Assembly (NCBI RefSeq): GCF_036320965.1
Contig: NC_092241.1
Location: 28,873,297-28,937,296 of the forward strand
Length of the DNA: 64,000 bases
From: Panulirus ornatus
Lineage: Eukaryota; Arthropoda; Malacostraca; Decapoda; Palinuridae
Direction: 5' to 3'
Shown here: piece after piece, positions 45,064 to 57,025 of the stretch
Position numbering within the stretch: the first letter of the stretch is position 1
Layout of the letters: each line of letters begins with the position of its first letter
Translations under genes and position numbers: made by a program
Notes under the pieces: generated by a model
What the model was told of the DNA's origin: nothing
Seen by the model: the letters and a program-made list of their open reading frames with translations, nothing else
The model's database searches: none

Positions 45064-46087
45064 ATCGCCAACAGTAGCAGCTTCCACATGCGTCCATCAG
45101 CTTTGGAGCAGAGTGCAGCAGCCTCATGATAGCTCATACAAAACAGAACACGATACACATATCAGCATGCAAGTGCTCACAACAATGCTTCCCCATACCC
45201 GCAGGTTGGCAAAAGGACAGAGACGATCTAACAAGAATTTTCTTCACTTCCTGAGATGGCACACATTAAACAGCCTCCTAATATGTTAAACTCGCCTCAC
45301 TCCAGGTGAAATTATCATCGATCTTATCTCGGTTCTTCTGACAACCATGTCTCATCATAGTGCGCCCAGGAAGGCAGGGTGTTCCCTCAAACTCCTGTTA
45401 TACCAGCTTTTTTGATTTGCTATTAGTAAGTTCATATTTTGCATGGAAATATCAAGGCTGTTGTACCTTTCAGCCAGGATTGTATAAGAGCCATGAGTAC
45501 TCGACTTCCCAAAAAGCCTGTACTCTACACCCAGATTTTTGGAAACTTTAACCACTTTTGGAATGTGGAATCTGGTTTAGTTTTGGAACATCGTAAGATT
45601 TTGGTTCGAGAAACGTGAGGATTCTGTTCCCAGGAGCGTGTGACTACTTCTTTCTCTGGGGATTGTCATATTTTCGCTCTCGACAGGTGCACATTACTTT
45701 CTGTACCGTGTTCGTGCTTGGTTTAAATTCAACACGGAGGCTTGTGTTTCCTTCTCGTACATGTCCAACATTTGAACTCAAGATAGACCAAGAATCCAAT
45801 CTTTCGAAATATATGAAAATAAGGTAATAAGTTATTGCCGATATATTTGACTCCATCAGACGTCAAGTATACTTTACCTAACCAGATCGCAGGTTTTGCC
45901 ATTGGATGCCATGGTCGTGTTTATCAATCCATCTAAAGTGACCACATCAGCGTCGTTGTATATTGTCTGGTATTTACAGCCTCAGTTTGCTTGCTCATTG
46001 AGCAACAACTGTCGCTTTCACGCCGTCAGATGCTAATAAGTCCTACTTTATTTCTGCTGATTCTGTGTAATTTTGTTATCTGCATAT
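45064..46087. other. Anonymous DNA
   Basis: No supported gene; ORFs of 63-98 codons without motif. Confidence 0.4.
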
Positions 46088-46089
46088 TA

Positions 46090-46126
<37 letters not shown>

Positions 46127-46275
46127 CGTTATCATTTATAATGATAATTATCATTATTATTATTATCACCCATTATTATTATCATTTTATCATATTCATC
46201 ATAAAGAATATTATTGCTATCATTATCATCATAATCATTATCATTTTCATCATCACTTATCATTATTACTGCATA
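46088..46275 (+). repeat. (ATT)n/(ATC)n imperfect triplet array
   Basis: ATTATT triplets to about 46125, then mixed ATC and ATT triplets; the Ile/Leu-rich ORF here is an artefact. Confidence 0.92.
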
Positions 46276-47080
46276 GACTGTCTTTCGTCATTTGTCCCTG
46301 TCCATTCTGCCGCTTCTGGTTTCAAATCTTTGTTCTCTGCACAACTTGGTATTAATATTCCTTTGATGACAAGTATATTTTTTCTTCGTGGACATCTGAA
46401 CTGTCGTACAGCTGTTAAGTGGAAACTTTAACAAGGCGATGCATCAGAATGCAATAGAAGCGAGATAGAAGCTCTATTGTATACACTGTTTTCGATTCTT
46501 GCCAGAGGCTTCGCTATGTCTCGCACGACGTATAAAACAAAGGTCCAAGTACGATATCATTGGCTTGAGAGTAGATATGATAGTGTCCGCAAAACATCTT
46601 GTCCAACCCCATATACATTCAGAGGCGATACATGGCTAAGGTTTATTGTGGCCACAAGCATACGAGTCACGACACTCTCATGGTGAAAGCATCGTACATC
46701 TGGTCCCTGAAACTACCGTTTCTAACTGTGTGAGCACCAGGAAAGCGCCTCAGTGTGCCTCGGGCTATCTGTAGGGGAGGATGTTCTTTTTTACTCCTCC
46801 TGGCTGCCACTTCGCCTTGGAAATTACTCTTCTGGGTGCTGTTTTTCTTCCACTTGTGCTTCAGGATGCGAATCATTCCCTGCAACTCGGCTGTCTTTCT
46901 CTCTGTAGTATCTTGGATATCCTCCTATGGACTTTTCCTGTGAGGTGTTTGTGTCTTTTATAGATCGGTTACCAGGCTTGAGAAAATCATTCTGGTTTGC
47001 ACCTAATGACATATGATGTAAAGAGCTTCCTTAACATTTCTTTATATACTCGAATGTTATGCTAGTACTTGGAGAAAATT

Positions 47081-47084
<4 letters not shown>
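46276..47084. other. Anonymous DNA
   Basis: Nothing recognised. Confidence 0.4.

Positions 47085-47154
<70 letters not shown>
47085..47154. repeat. (AT)n microsatellite
   Basis: About 70 bases of alternating A/T, no LINE tail at its edges. Confidence 0.97.
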
Positions 47155-47158
<4 letters not shown>

Positions 47159-47794
47159 CAAACATGATTGCAGCAGTGATACGTCCAGCTGGGAAGCAGT
47201 CTTGATGTGAAGGTCAAGACCAGTGCAGCTGTGATCAACATCCTTTATATCCTCTTGACAGTACATTCAGCACAAGACGTTCTGGAACTGGTTGTGTTCC
47301 ATCTTCAGTATGCTTAAAATACAAGGCTTGTCAGAAACCTTCGTATATACATTTATGCATAGATATTTTTAGAGTAGAAAGAGAATGTAGTTTTGAAATT
47401 CTACAGATTCATCGTGGATATGTAAGCGGAATATACCTATCAAAAAGGCAACGAAAGATTCTGTAGTAATAATACTTTTATATTCTGCTTCTCATATATG
47501 TAATTCTTAGTTGTCTAATTGTATATTCAGGTTAATGCTTCCAGTAAACAATGCCATAGTACCTTTACGATTTGTACATCTTTTGAATGCTAACAGTAAA
47601 ATGTGAAAAGTGTAGTTGCATCTCTGTACCGTAGATATATATTAGTATAATTGTATCTCTTTTTCTTTTTATAGTTACATTTCTACATAGCCAATTTTTA
47701 GCCCCGAACAAAGCCAGATGTTGAATATATTAAAGAATGTTATGTCAAGAAGAAATGATATACGTTGATCGCTTTTGAATTGGTCTTGATCTTC

Positions 47795-47796
<2 letters not shown>
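47155..47796. other. Anonymous AT-rich DNA
   Basis: Nothing recognised. Confidence 0.4.

Positions 47797-47865
<69 letters not shown>
47797..47865. repeat. (AT)n microsatellite
   Basis: About 69 bases of alternating A/T, no LINE tail at its edges. Confidence 0.97.
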
Positions 47866-47869
<4 letters not shown>

Positions 47870-48859
47870 ATAGTAATGACGACAGTTACTAATAATAATG
47901 GTGGTAATTAATAAGAATACAGATGAAGATAATAGTGAACATAAGGATATTGCATTCCTACTGGAGGTGGTTCGGTCTCACTGATCATGTTATGGAAATG
48001 ATAAGTTGCGTATTTTACGGAGATGCAAGTATTTTGGGTGATGAACGAGTGGTAGAGGTAGAGATGTGACGCTGCAGTATATATGGAGATGATGTAGATG
48101 TGACGTCAGTGCACTCTGGGCCACTGTCATTGGACGAGTGAAGGGGGAGGTCACAGACAGTGTCGGGGGTGGGGAGGTCGACTGTGCACCAGGCCGAGTT
48201 GTCCAGATGGCCGATATGTCAGCCGCCAGGAACTATGGCCTATCTAACTTGTGATGAAGGTGTGGTGCACCCGCGGAGAACCCCGACAGGAAGGTCCTGC
48301 TGCAGTAAGACCCAGCACCACCTGGCTGCAGTACCGCTCGAACATGAGTCTGGCTCAGGAGTTCAACACGACTTCGGTCGTTAGTCACACACATTAGGGA
48401 CGTCCCTGTCGCCATTACTTAGTCACAAGCTGATGCACACAAGAATTACGTAGCGTATCCTACTGGTGACCTCAGTGAGGTTTATTTTCGAGCTGCTTTA
48501 GTGATTCGTCTCCCTAAGTGTGAAGTAGAAAGTTTGGTGAGGGTTCAGTATCAGTGTATCACTGGTATTTTCACGCTCTCTAAAAATCATGAAAGTAATT
48601 GGACTGTCGATAGATACTTGAACCTTGAAAGAAACGTTTTGGTATCCTCTGAGCACTGCAGAACCGGGGTTGTACGGAGCGTAACTGACGTTATAATGTT
48701 AGTCGGAGCATAACAGCGAGTGGAGAATACAGCCACCACCATTCCCACCACAACTGCCTCACCTTCCTGCCTCTCTTTCTCTCTCGCCACTAGCACCTCC
48801 ACCATGGTATGGTTTCGTCCTTCCTCCTCCCACAACCTCCTCAGCCGGTCACTATCAAA

Positions 48860-48861
<2 letters not shown>
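47866..48861. other. Anonymous DNA with a GC-richer patch
   Basis: Bases 48120-48420 are richer in G and C, with a 74-codon plus ORF (48160-48384) and no known motif. An exon cannot be excluded but is not supported. Confidence 0.35.

Positions 48862-48939
<78 letters not shown>
48862..48939 (+). repeat. (CT)n microsatellite
   Basis: About 78 bases of alternating C/T. Confidence 0.97.
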
Positions 48940-48942
<3 letters not shown>

Positions 48943-49244
48943 TACACTGTCCTCCACCAGCTCACAGTCTCATGCTCTCTTCGCAACTGGCACCTCCAAG
49001 GGTATCGTCCCTAAACTAGCCAAGCCACTTTGCTCCATCGTGAATCCTCCTTTACATCAGTTAGAATGTTCCTCTGGTGTGCAAACTTCGTAAGCTTAAT
49101 CAGTATGGAAGTCAACAAGCCCATAATGTGAATGAGATACGACCAATTGCCCTGAACCTAAACCCCTGAGCCTACTCCATGAACGTTTCGTGATGAATTA
49201 AGCTGACACATATGTACGTTCCATGGACTAAGGCAGATGAGTGT

Positions 49245-50065
49245 ACCTGGTAAGTGGCATAGGAGAGTGTTGACTGAGAGGGTCGTGGTTTGCACAGAAC
49301 ATGTGATTAGGCAAGAACAATATGGCTTCAGTAGTGGTGTAGGATGTTTGTATCAGATGCTTCCTTTGAAGGCTTTTTAAGGAATTCTACGAGAGAGAGA
49401 GAAGGATTTTTGTGGCATTTGTGGATCGGGAGAAACCGTATGATAAGGTTGTGGCAGGTGTCACGAATAAATGGTGTGGGAAGAAGTAAGTGTGCGTGCG
49501 ATTGGGAAAAAAGAAGGATAAATTGTTTCAAGTGAACATGGGTCTAAGGCAAGGATGGGTAATACCACCATGACTTGTTTATTCTGTTGTTGGAGGAATG
49601 AGAGAGATGAACGTGAGAATTTTGGAAAGAGGAGCTTCTATGCAGTCTGTTTGGATGGGTGATAAAAGGATGTTCTGAAACGGTTTGGACATATGGAAAG
49701 GATGTAGAAGATAAAGGTGACGAGGAGGGTAAATATGTAGGAAGTGGAAGGAACAGGGAGAGGAGGCGGAGGTGGATGGATGGCTTGGAAGGAAGGTGCT
49801 TGGTGAGTCCGTAGCCTGAACATGCAGGAGGGTGCGAGGCGTGCACGAGTTAGAACAAATTCAAGTGATGTGGTGTACAGTGGTTAACTTGCTGTCATGT
49901 AGCTGAACTAAGACATATAAAGTGGGAGACCACAAAAAAAAAATCAGTTGGGATTGGCTCTGGGTAGGGAATATCTGGTTTCGGTATATTTTGCGTACGA
50001 GCTAGAGAGTAGATGTGAACAAATGAGGCAGTTTATCTCTGTACATGTTGCTAACTCACTGCTCG
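49245..50065 (+). pseudogene. RTE-like LINE relic I, degenerate
   Basis: A heavily decayed plus-strand relative of copies A-D. Around 49260-49345, AGAGTGTTGACTGAGAGGGT and GTGATTAGGCAAGAACAATA align to the RT block RVLIERVKACTEHQIGEEQC. Around 49410-49445 are remains of the FMDLEKAYDRV motif (GGCATTTGTGGATCGGGAGA). Near 49530-49560, GTCTAAGGCAAGGATGGGT corresponds to GLRQGC with Cys changed. Then a deletion removes the FADD region (the join near 49668 leads straight to the KRFGHME-like segment). C-terminal blocks and TGAACATGCAGGAGGGTGCG lead to a type-3 tail at about 49950-50065. Confidence 0.8.
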
Positions 50066-50638
50066 GAAACTCGACGTAAATTTCACCAAGATTTTCATTT
50101 TCTTGGTTTCTCAAAATTGAATGAATTCTTGCTTCCTAGCGTCTGTACTAGAATATCATGAGACGCGCAACATCTCCTACAATACTCCTTAAAGGATATG
50201 TATACATCTAAATCACAGCTTTGAAGAGACTGGGATGATTTACGGTATGAGTGATCATTTTTCATCTTTCAAAATGTATGCGAATTAAAGATGATACAAA
50301 TATTCGTTCATCTACTAACAACACATCCTTAGTCTACGAACCATCACGAGGCGTTTCAAGAAGTGAGTCGGTGCATACTGTACATAATCCCTCGCCTTGT
50401 TTTATATCTTCATAGTCAGGCACTCAGACCTCGTAGGGAGGGGGTGGGGCAGGCGCGGAACCCGAGCGACATCGTCGACATGACATAAACGCAGCCACAA
50501 CCCCGTGACAGACAGGCCCTGGACCATGACGGAGGCTGAGCCCCGGGTAATATATATATACCTCCGTTGGTCCGAAAGTCGTCCAGCGCTCCACAACTCT
50601 CATACAGATCCAGTTCTCATATCTGGTTGAGAACGGTG

Positions 50639-50641
<3 letters not shown>
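50066..50641. other. Anonymous DNA
   Basis: A locally CpG-richer patch at 50420-50550; no gene recognised. Confidence 0.4.

Positions 50642-50679
<38 letters not shown>
50642..50679 (+). repeat. (CA)n microsatellite
   Basis: About 38 bases of alternating C/A. Confidence 0.96.
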
Positions 50680-50681
<2 letters not shown>

Positions 50682-52449
50682 CGACAAGACCCGCTTCGGT
50701 TTATTATCAACGTGAACGGCCATTTAAATGGGCCATCTCACGCGGGTACAGTCGATCGAAACACTAAATTTGCATTAAGAAAACGCTATTCCTTTCTTTT
50801 TTCTTCACGCCTTCAGTAGTCGTACGTACAGGTTGTCTTGTCCAGTACACATAACCATCATGCACCATCAGAGTGATATGGTCGTATCTACATGTCACAA
50901 TTACTAGCATATAAGCATATAATTACTAGCACTGTCGCTGAATTATATTTAGCTTTACTAACGTTACACCATTGCCGTGATAATGGCGTCAGTTAACATA
51001 AGTTATCATCTTCAAAATGGTTTCTTACTCCAGCTCGTCCCATCCGCTCATTATCACAAGAATGTCCTCAACTTCATGATGAAGATATTCAAAGGCAGTT
51101 ATCATCATGACCTTAACACCATCAACACACCATTTGACCCAGTGTACAGGCAACTGTCACTCGCATATTATCGTGATAATTTGCCTTATACGTTCATCAT
51201 CAAAATAAGTGATGCCTTCACTGTGACAGTGGCGTTACCTGGACAACCATCGAGACGAAGACGCTAATAAATCCTCTTGAAGTTCCCTAACATGAAGTAT
51301 CTGGATAGTTGGAAATATCCCACGGAAAACACCGCGCGGGCAGATTCATCCCTCTTGAGATGACTTGAGTGACCTGTGGAGTTCCACAGAGACCAGCTGT
51401 TCTTCTGACATCACCTCGTATAATATATTTGGGCAAATGGCAGTGCAGATATCCACACATGGATCAGCCGTCCAGTCAGTATGGTAGGGATGGTATACAG
51501 TGCCGAATGGAGGCAACCTTGCTGTTTCTCGTGCATCATAACATGAAGTGTCCGGATGGCTTGCTGGCCTTAATAGAACGAAAAGTCCGTTATAGTTCGA
51601 GGTGCCCCCTGGGTTTTTCCACACGTCGAAGTCTACTGTGCCTCCGTCTCTCCTCATCACAAGGAAGCCAACCCGCCCTCCCGAAGTGTCCACACATACC
51701 AAATGTAACGTCTCGTAAAGTCTCTTTGAGGTCAGCTGTTGCCCCGGTGTCTCCTTACGTGTCCTAACGTCATTTAGAGCCGCATAGAAACCAGCAATCA
51801 CCCTGTGGTCTCCGTGTATGAATAGACCCGGCAGCCGCTTCTGGATGAGTCACCACAACATCAGACGTTCCTACATGAAGTACCCAAGGAAGCTTTGGCG
51901 CCCTTGAAAGCGAACGGTCCCTCAAGCGTCATCTCGTATGACATTCTGAGGTGACGTAGAGCTTCACTCATATCCCAGTGACGTCCCGTTACACGAAGAA
52001 TACGAAACCAAAATACAAAACCAGCCGAGCGTATCCCTCCACTGTCGAGCTCTGAGTCTTCTCAGTCTAGTCTCGTTAACACTGATGTTTGTGTATATAA
52101 GCGATTCATGAAACTTAAAAGCTTAAGCGAATCTAGTCGTCTCTCCTTCCTTCTTGCCTTTCATCTCAGGTGGTGTCAGTTTTGATCCTCGAGTCTCACT
52201 GGGCCTGTCAAGTAATGTGAGATTGGGTCAAAGACGCAACGGTGACGTACTGGGAAGAGAGAGCTTAAAGTATTGCAAACATTACGTTTTCGTCCAATAC
52301 CGCATCATGATTATGTAAACAGCCAAGATGGTGTACAGATGCTGTAGTACTCAGCAGGGGGGGACCAACATAAGGTTGTTAGCACTTTCTACTGGAAGGG
52401 TTCTGAATATTGGTGTACTTAGCCAAGAACCTCACTAGATCATATCCGT
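50680..52449. other. Anonymous DNA, possible very degenerate repeats
   Basis: ORFs at 50977-51267 (plus), 51369-51767 (plus, 132 codons) and 51346-51801 (minus, 151 codons) have no motif I recognise. A word like ACATGAAGTGTCCGGATGG recurs near 51292, 51541 and 51872, hinting at an old long-period repeat. Confidence 0.35.
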
Positions 52450-52905
52450 TTTTGAATAACCTTTCACTAGATCACATGGCTCACCAGGTCTGATCCATTA
52501 CCAGGTCGTATGGCTCATCAGGTCTGATTCATTACGAGGTCGTATGGCTCACCAGGTCTGATCCATTACTAGATCACATGGTTAACCAGGTCTGCTCCTC
52601 TACCAGGCCGTAGGCTCACCAGGTCTGATCCATCACCAGGTCGTATGGCTCATCAGGTCTGATCCATTACCAGGTCATATGGCTCACCAGGTCTGATCCA
52701 TTACCAGGTCGTATGGCTCACCAGGTCTGATTCATTACTAGGTCGTATGGTTAACCAGGTCTGATCCTTTACCAGGTCATATGGCTCACCAGGTCTGCTC
52801 CTCTACCAGGTCGTATGGCTCACCAGGTCGTATGGCTCATCAGGTCTGATCCATTACCAGGTCGTATGGCTCACCAGGTCTGATCCATTACCAGGTCTTG
52901 TGGCC
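52450..52905 (+). repeat. 34-bp minisatellite, about 13 units
   Basis: Head-to-tail units of about 34 bases made of CACCAGGTCTGATCCATTAC plus CAGGTCGTATGGCT, with substitutions and a few shortened units. CCAGGTC occurs twice per unit, so it may derive from a half-size unit of about 17 bases. Decayed single units continue to about 52960. Confidence 0.93.
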
Positions 52906-53882
52906 CAGCAGCGCTAATGTGTCGCTGAGTCTAGTAGCTCACCAGGTATGATCTGCCAACGGGTCACTTCACCTAGCAGCTCACACTCTTTGTTGGGTCA
53001 GCAAGTTTGGTAGATTAGCAGATCTGATCTGTCATTCCAAGCGACACGCTACTCTCAGGAGCTTAGAAATATCACATCTCTCACCACTTCCACAGGTTGC
53101 TGCAGCCTCCCATCGTAAATGGCAATTCGTATGTCAAAAGACCAGCAGGTCAATACTCTCGGTAACCTCACCAGGTCATCCCGGAGTCTGACCCTTACCA
53201 TCCTTGGGCGTGGGGAAGCCTTTGCTGGTCATTACTCTGATGCGGTCTCCTGTGGAGACATTATTTGCAGACCCCGTAGCGTCAGAACGTAAGTAGAGTC
53301 CTGACAGTAATATTGGCATTAAGGAGATTTACTGAAAAATGAAGGTACACAAGTGGCAATATCCTTGTTGAAACTACAACCACAGTACACTTGCCCACCA
53401 CTACCACTCTCGCTGTACTGTGTGTGCCGCAGCTCAGCGATATGTTCGCAAGGAAATGTGCTTCAGTCTAATAATCACCCGCTGTTCGCTGAATAATTCA
53501 TCACTTTATTTAAAAATTACATGCTATATCTTACGAAAGAAATGGGCACGTACGTAAGTAATGAAGCAAATTATAATTCTCCATTGAAAAGTCGAATTAC
53601 ATCGCTGTCGTCCTCTATGCCCAGGTATATATATATAGCTATATAATGAAAACAAAATTTGAATTTCCCTTTCAGATTACCTTAAGCTCAACCAAACACC
53701 AGCGCCAACAGAATGAGAATTATCTTAGATGTTTTTCGGGAGGCGACGTTTGCTCTGTAATTTGTGTTGATCTAAATAATCTGTGCATAAGTATGGTAAT
53801 TGACGTGTAGGTGAGATATTATCATCGGCCAGCGGTTAACTTTGATCTCCTGACGAGAGGCGAATGGCTCTAAAGGATGAAT

Positions 53883-53886
<4 letters not shown>
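52906..53886. other. Anonymous DNA
   Basis: No gene recognised. Confidence 0.4.

Positions 53887-53948
<62 letters not shown>
53887..53948 (+). repeat. (CT)n microsatellite
   Basis: About 62 bases of alternating C/T. Confidence 0.97.
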
Positions 53949-53951
<3 letters not shown>

Positions 53952-54884
53952 GTTCAAGACTCGTATGAAAAAAGAATAATTCATGCCTAAAACACATCAG
54001 GGTTGATCTAACTGATGACGAAATGTACATAGGCCTCAAGTGTTAATGCGGATCGTAGACAAATAAGACGCATCGCCAAGGCCTGAAGATACGCTCAGAG
54101 TCTGATACAAGAGAACGTAACGTCCTTAAGTCAACTAAGAAGAAAAAGATTCCAAGTGGAAACTGTATATATACACGAACGTCAGTCAGGAGCCAAACGA
54201 TGAATCTTGAGAACAGAAGGTACGAAGGTCTTAGCCGACGCCGCTGATGGCTAACATCATCATAGAAACGCAGAAAAGATATGAAGGGGCTGGAAACGGG
54301 AGTAGATGAAGACTTATGTGTGAAGTCTAGTTATTATCACAGGGGATCAGCTGATGAAGATTAATGCAGACAACAAAGTATTTAAGTGATACAGTGCAGT
54401 CTTGGAATGATTTTATGTAAAGATAAAGAACTATTCACAATCACCCTAAGAAGTAGACATAAGATAAAGTATAGTGCACTAATAGAAAAAAAATTTTAGA
54501 AGTGAAAATGAGGCATGTGAATATCATAAAAGATAAGCTACTTAAATCACGCAATTAATGGAGAAATAGAAGAAATCAATGATACAATGATTAACACTTA
54601 AACAAGAAACTAATATTGGTGAAAAAAAAATGTTGACCACAAACCAGATATCTTCATGGATGTCTTTAAGAATCGAGTCAAACTGTATAAGCTTGTTCAT
54701 AGATGAGATCGGATCGTTTTCCATAGATTTTCTATACCACTTGTTAGTGGTATAGTATTAACAAAGGCGTTACCCCAGAAATACGATGTGCTGCTTGTGG
54801 AATCAGGATGTGTGACTGCATCGTAGTTGAAGAGTATCGTAAGATAATTGGTTTTCATTGCTCTCGTGATGCGTGCAGCACTAG
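53949..54884. other. Anonymous AT-rich DNA
   Basis: Nothing recognised. Confidence 0.4.
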
Positions 54885-55260
54885 GAGGTCAGTAAGTAGA
54901 GTGAATGGAAGAGACAAGGAAGGAAGAAATGTAAACGAAAATTAGGTGCAAGACAGACAAGAAATTAAGAATTATGAGAATGAAATTACCAAGAATAAGA
55001 CCAAAATGCAGAGGAAGCCAAGATAGAAAACTTCTCGAAAAAGTAGAAGGAAAAGAGATGAATACGGAACCAAGAACAATGACGAAGAGGAGAATGAAGA
55101 CAAAAAAGATCGAAACAAAAAGACGAAGGTGATGAGACACTGAAAAAGAAATAAGGAGAAATACAAGCACCGGCTTGGAGGTACGTGCAAGTTCAGCAAC
55201 AAATGCTGAGAGAAAAGAAATTACACAACTGTTATATGAAAAGAAAATCCTGTGTATGGA
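54885..55260 (+). repeat. Purine-rich tract
   Basis: Plus strand dominated by A and G over about 370 bases. The 139-codon minus ORF (54889-55308, Ser/Phe/Leu-rich) is the pyrimidine-rich complement and probably a composition artefact. Confidence 0.5.
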
Positions 55261-55689
55261 AGGGGTCGATGCCAGCGGATGTAGGAATCGAATGTGAATT
55301 TCTAACATGTCATATTATGTTTACACCTTGATAAAGGTCATTTATGTGAGTGGGATGACAGATGCTGGTTACAGCTCTCAAGAAAAGATGAAGAAAGAAA
55401 CCTACTGTCATAATGATAACCACCATTTGCTGACTTCTTTTTTTTCTTTTTACCCTCAGTCGTTAAAAAGTATGTCAGATCACCCACAAGAATCTTGTGT
55501 GTTAAGAATAACAAAGTCTCCATATTCAATATTCATGGAAATGGATATAAAAAGAAGACATACCCGGGTTAACAACGCAGGTCCGTTGTTCTATATTCAT
55601 TTGGATTTTCCTGTGAAACAATATTTCTACCCCTGGCGTACCGCAAGCTAATCTTACCTCGCCAAGCACTTCCTTGAAGCAGAGAGGAG

Positions 55690-55960
55690 CACGGTGTCTT
55701 ATCGTTGCTCCGGATCTTCGAGAAGTTTTAGGGGAGCCGACAGCGAAGACATGTTCCAATTTCTTCGGCATAAATTTCGAGCACATTCCCGCTTGGGAAG
55801 GGGTCATCCTCCTGGCACATCCACCGCTGATACCATCACCTATCGCAGCGAGGAACGGCCTCAGACGTCGAGGGTGGGACTCGCCAGAAAGTCCCGATAT
55901 ATTCGGGCCGACAATTTACATACAATTTCCATACGCTCCGGAGTCAGTCAAGGCTCCCCC
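55690..55960 (+). other. CpG-dense segment with overlapping ORFs
   Basis: Roughly twenty CG dinucleotides occur in about 270 bases, well above the surroundings. Two plus-strand frames stay open across it (98 codons from 55674 and 135 codons from 55694) and a minus frame covers part (to 55807). No domain is recognised. It could be an exon, a promoter-associated CpG patch or an unrecognised mobile element. Confidence 0.3.
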
Positions 55961-56165
55961 CCCCCCCTAGTTGGCTGCAGTATGGCCTCTGTAGTGAGAA
56001 AATATGGTCGTATTCATTTAACCGTCTTTATTGGTGAGACTAATGGCGTGCTATTTATGAGCTCAGCGTGGTGTCAGAGGGTAGATGGCGGGAGAGGATG
56101 AGGGATGCATAGGAGGCATTGCGCCTTTTGATCGTAAAGTAGTAGTGTGGGAGGGAGAGTTAGAA

Positions 56166-56375
56166 GTGCACTTCTTAGTCGAGTAAAGTAAGTTTTAAAG
56201 TGTGATATGTGGACGGTTTTCGTATTATAGATTCTATAGAGATACGTAGGAGTTTTATCCTTCTACTCTCTTCGTAAGTGTGCTTCTTAGTCGAGCCAAA
56301 TAAGTGTTCAGTGTGGCATGTGGACACTTTTCGTTGTGTAAGTTCTCGGGAACCTCACAGTTTTCTCTTTCTGCT
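56166..56375 (+). repeat. Tandem duplication of ~110 bp, two diverged units
   Basis: CTTCTTAGTCGAG occurs at about 56172 and 56284. Each is followed by AAxTAAGT, GTGTG, CATGTGGAC/ATATGTGGAC and TTTTCGT in the same order. Confidence 0.7.
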
Positions 56376-56419
56376 CAATTAATCAGATTTCGGTATGAAT
56401 CCAGTCCCCTCCTTGGTGA

Positions 56420-57025
56420 GTGCCTGTTGTGATGTTTCGTCAGTACTCACGAACATGTACCAATAGATTGCCTGTCATGCAAAACAAGGGAGGAGGTCCT
56501 GAGGGAGGAACGTCTGCTCACCAGGTGCGTCATGAATACATAACTCATTTGTGTGCGGGTGTCTGGGTGTTAACATCAAGATGGTATCTTATCAGAAAAC
56601 GGGATTTGAAATACCTCATTTCTGTCTTTTCCCTCAGGTCACGACGCTTTAGAATAGTGTCATTCGTCCCCATTTGTGTTGAAATGTCATCTGGCAACCT
56701 GACACATACTTACTGGAATGGCCCGTATATTGTTCTCACATGTTGCGAAACTAAAGCTATAGACACTTCAAGAAATGTTGGATTTGCCCTGAAACATCAG
56801 CAATGTCGGCACAAACTGCCATTGTTCTGTACCTTTATCTTCCTTCTGGTTCAACGAAGTATCACACAAGGTCGAGAACGATTTACACAAGATTATAGGC
56901 ATTTGTGTGAGAAGGATGCAGGCCCTATAATGCAGGAGAAATTATGGTACAACTGCACCATTTGTATTGGCGATTCCGACTTTTCATTTTTGGTTTGTAG
57001 AGAGTTGTCATCATCCGAACGATAA
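56420..57025 (+). CDS. Unrecognised ORF of 201 codons
   Basis: Open from an ATG (MPVVMFRQYSRTC) to a stop at 57023-57025, and the longest non-LINE frame in the window. A Cys/His-containing middle and a hydrophobic stretch near residues 133-146 (LPLFCTFIFLLVQR) are visible, but I recognise no domain and no signal peptide. A continuous frame of this length is uncommon by chance at this base composition. There is no sign of neighbouring exons. It could be a large exon of an unknown gene, a decayed mobile-element ORF or chance. Confidence 0.25.
   Translation: MPVVMFRQYSRTCTNRLPVMQNKGGGPEGGTSAHQVRHEYITHLCAGVWVLTSRWYLIRKRDLKYLISVFSLRSRRFRIVSFVPICVEMSSGNLTHTYWNGPYIVLTCCETKAIDTSRNVGFALKHQQCRHKLPLFCTFIFLLVQRSITQGRERFTQDYRHLCEKDAGPIMQEKLWYNCTICIGDSDFSFLVCRELSSSER

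Noticed and set aside
48160..48384. Possible exon in a GC-richer patch
   Set aside because: No recognised protein similarity and no consistent splice signals visible.
50977..51267. 96-codon plus ORF
   Set aside because: No recognised motif; length within chance expectation for a window this size.
51346..51801. Overlapping 151-codon minus and 132-codon plus ORFs
   Set aside because: Both frames are open over the same GC-richer stretch with no recognised motif; cannot be distinguished from chance.
54889..55308. 139-codon minus ORF, Ser/Phe/Leu-rich, resembling a multi-pass membrane protein
   Set aside because: It is the complement of a purine-rich tract; hydrophobic composition follows from pyrimidine-rich codons.
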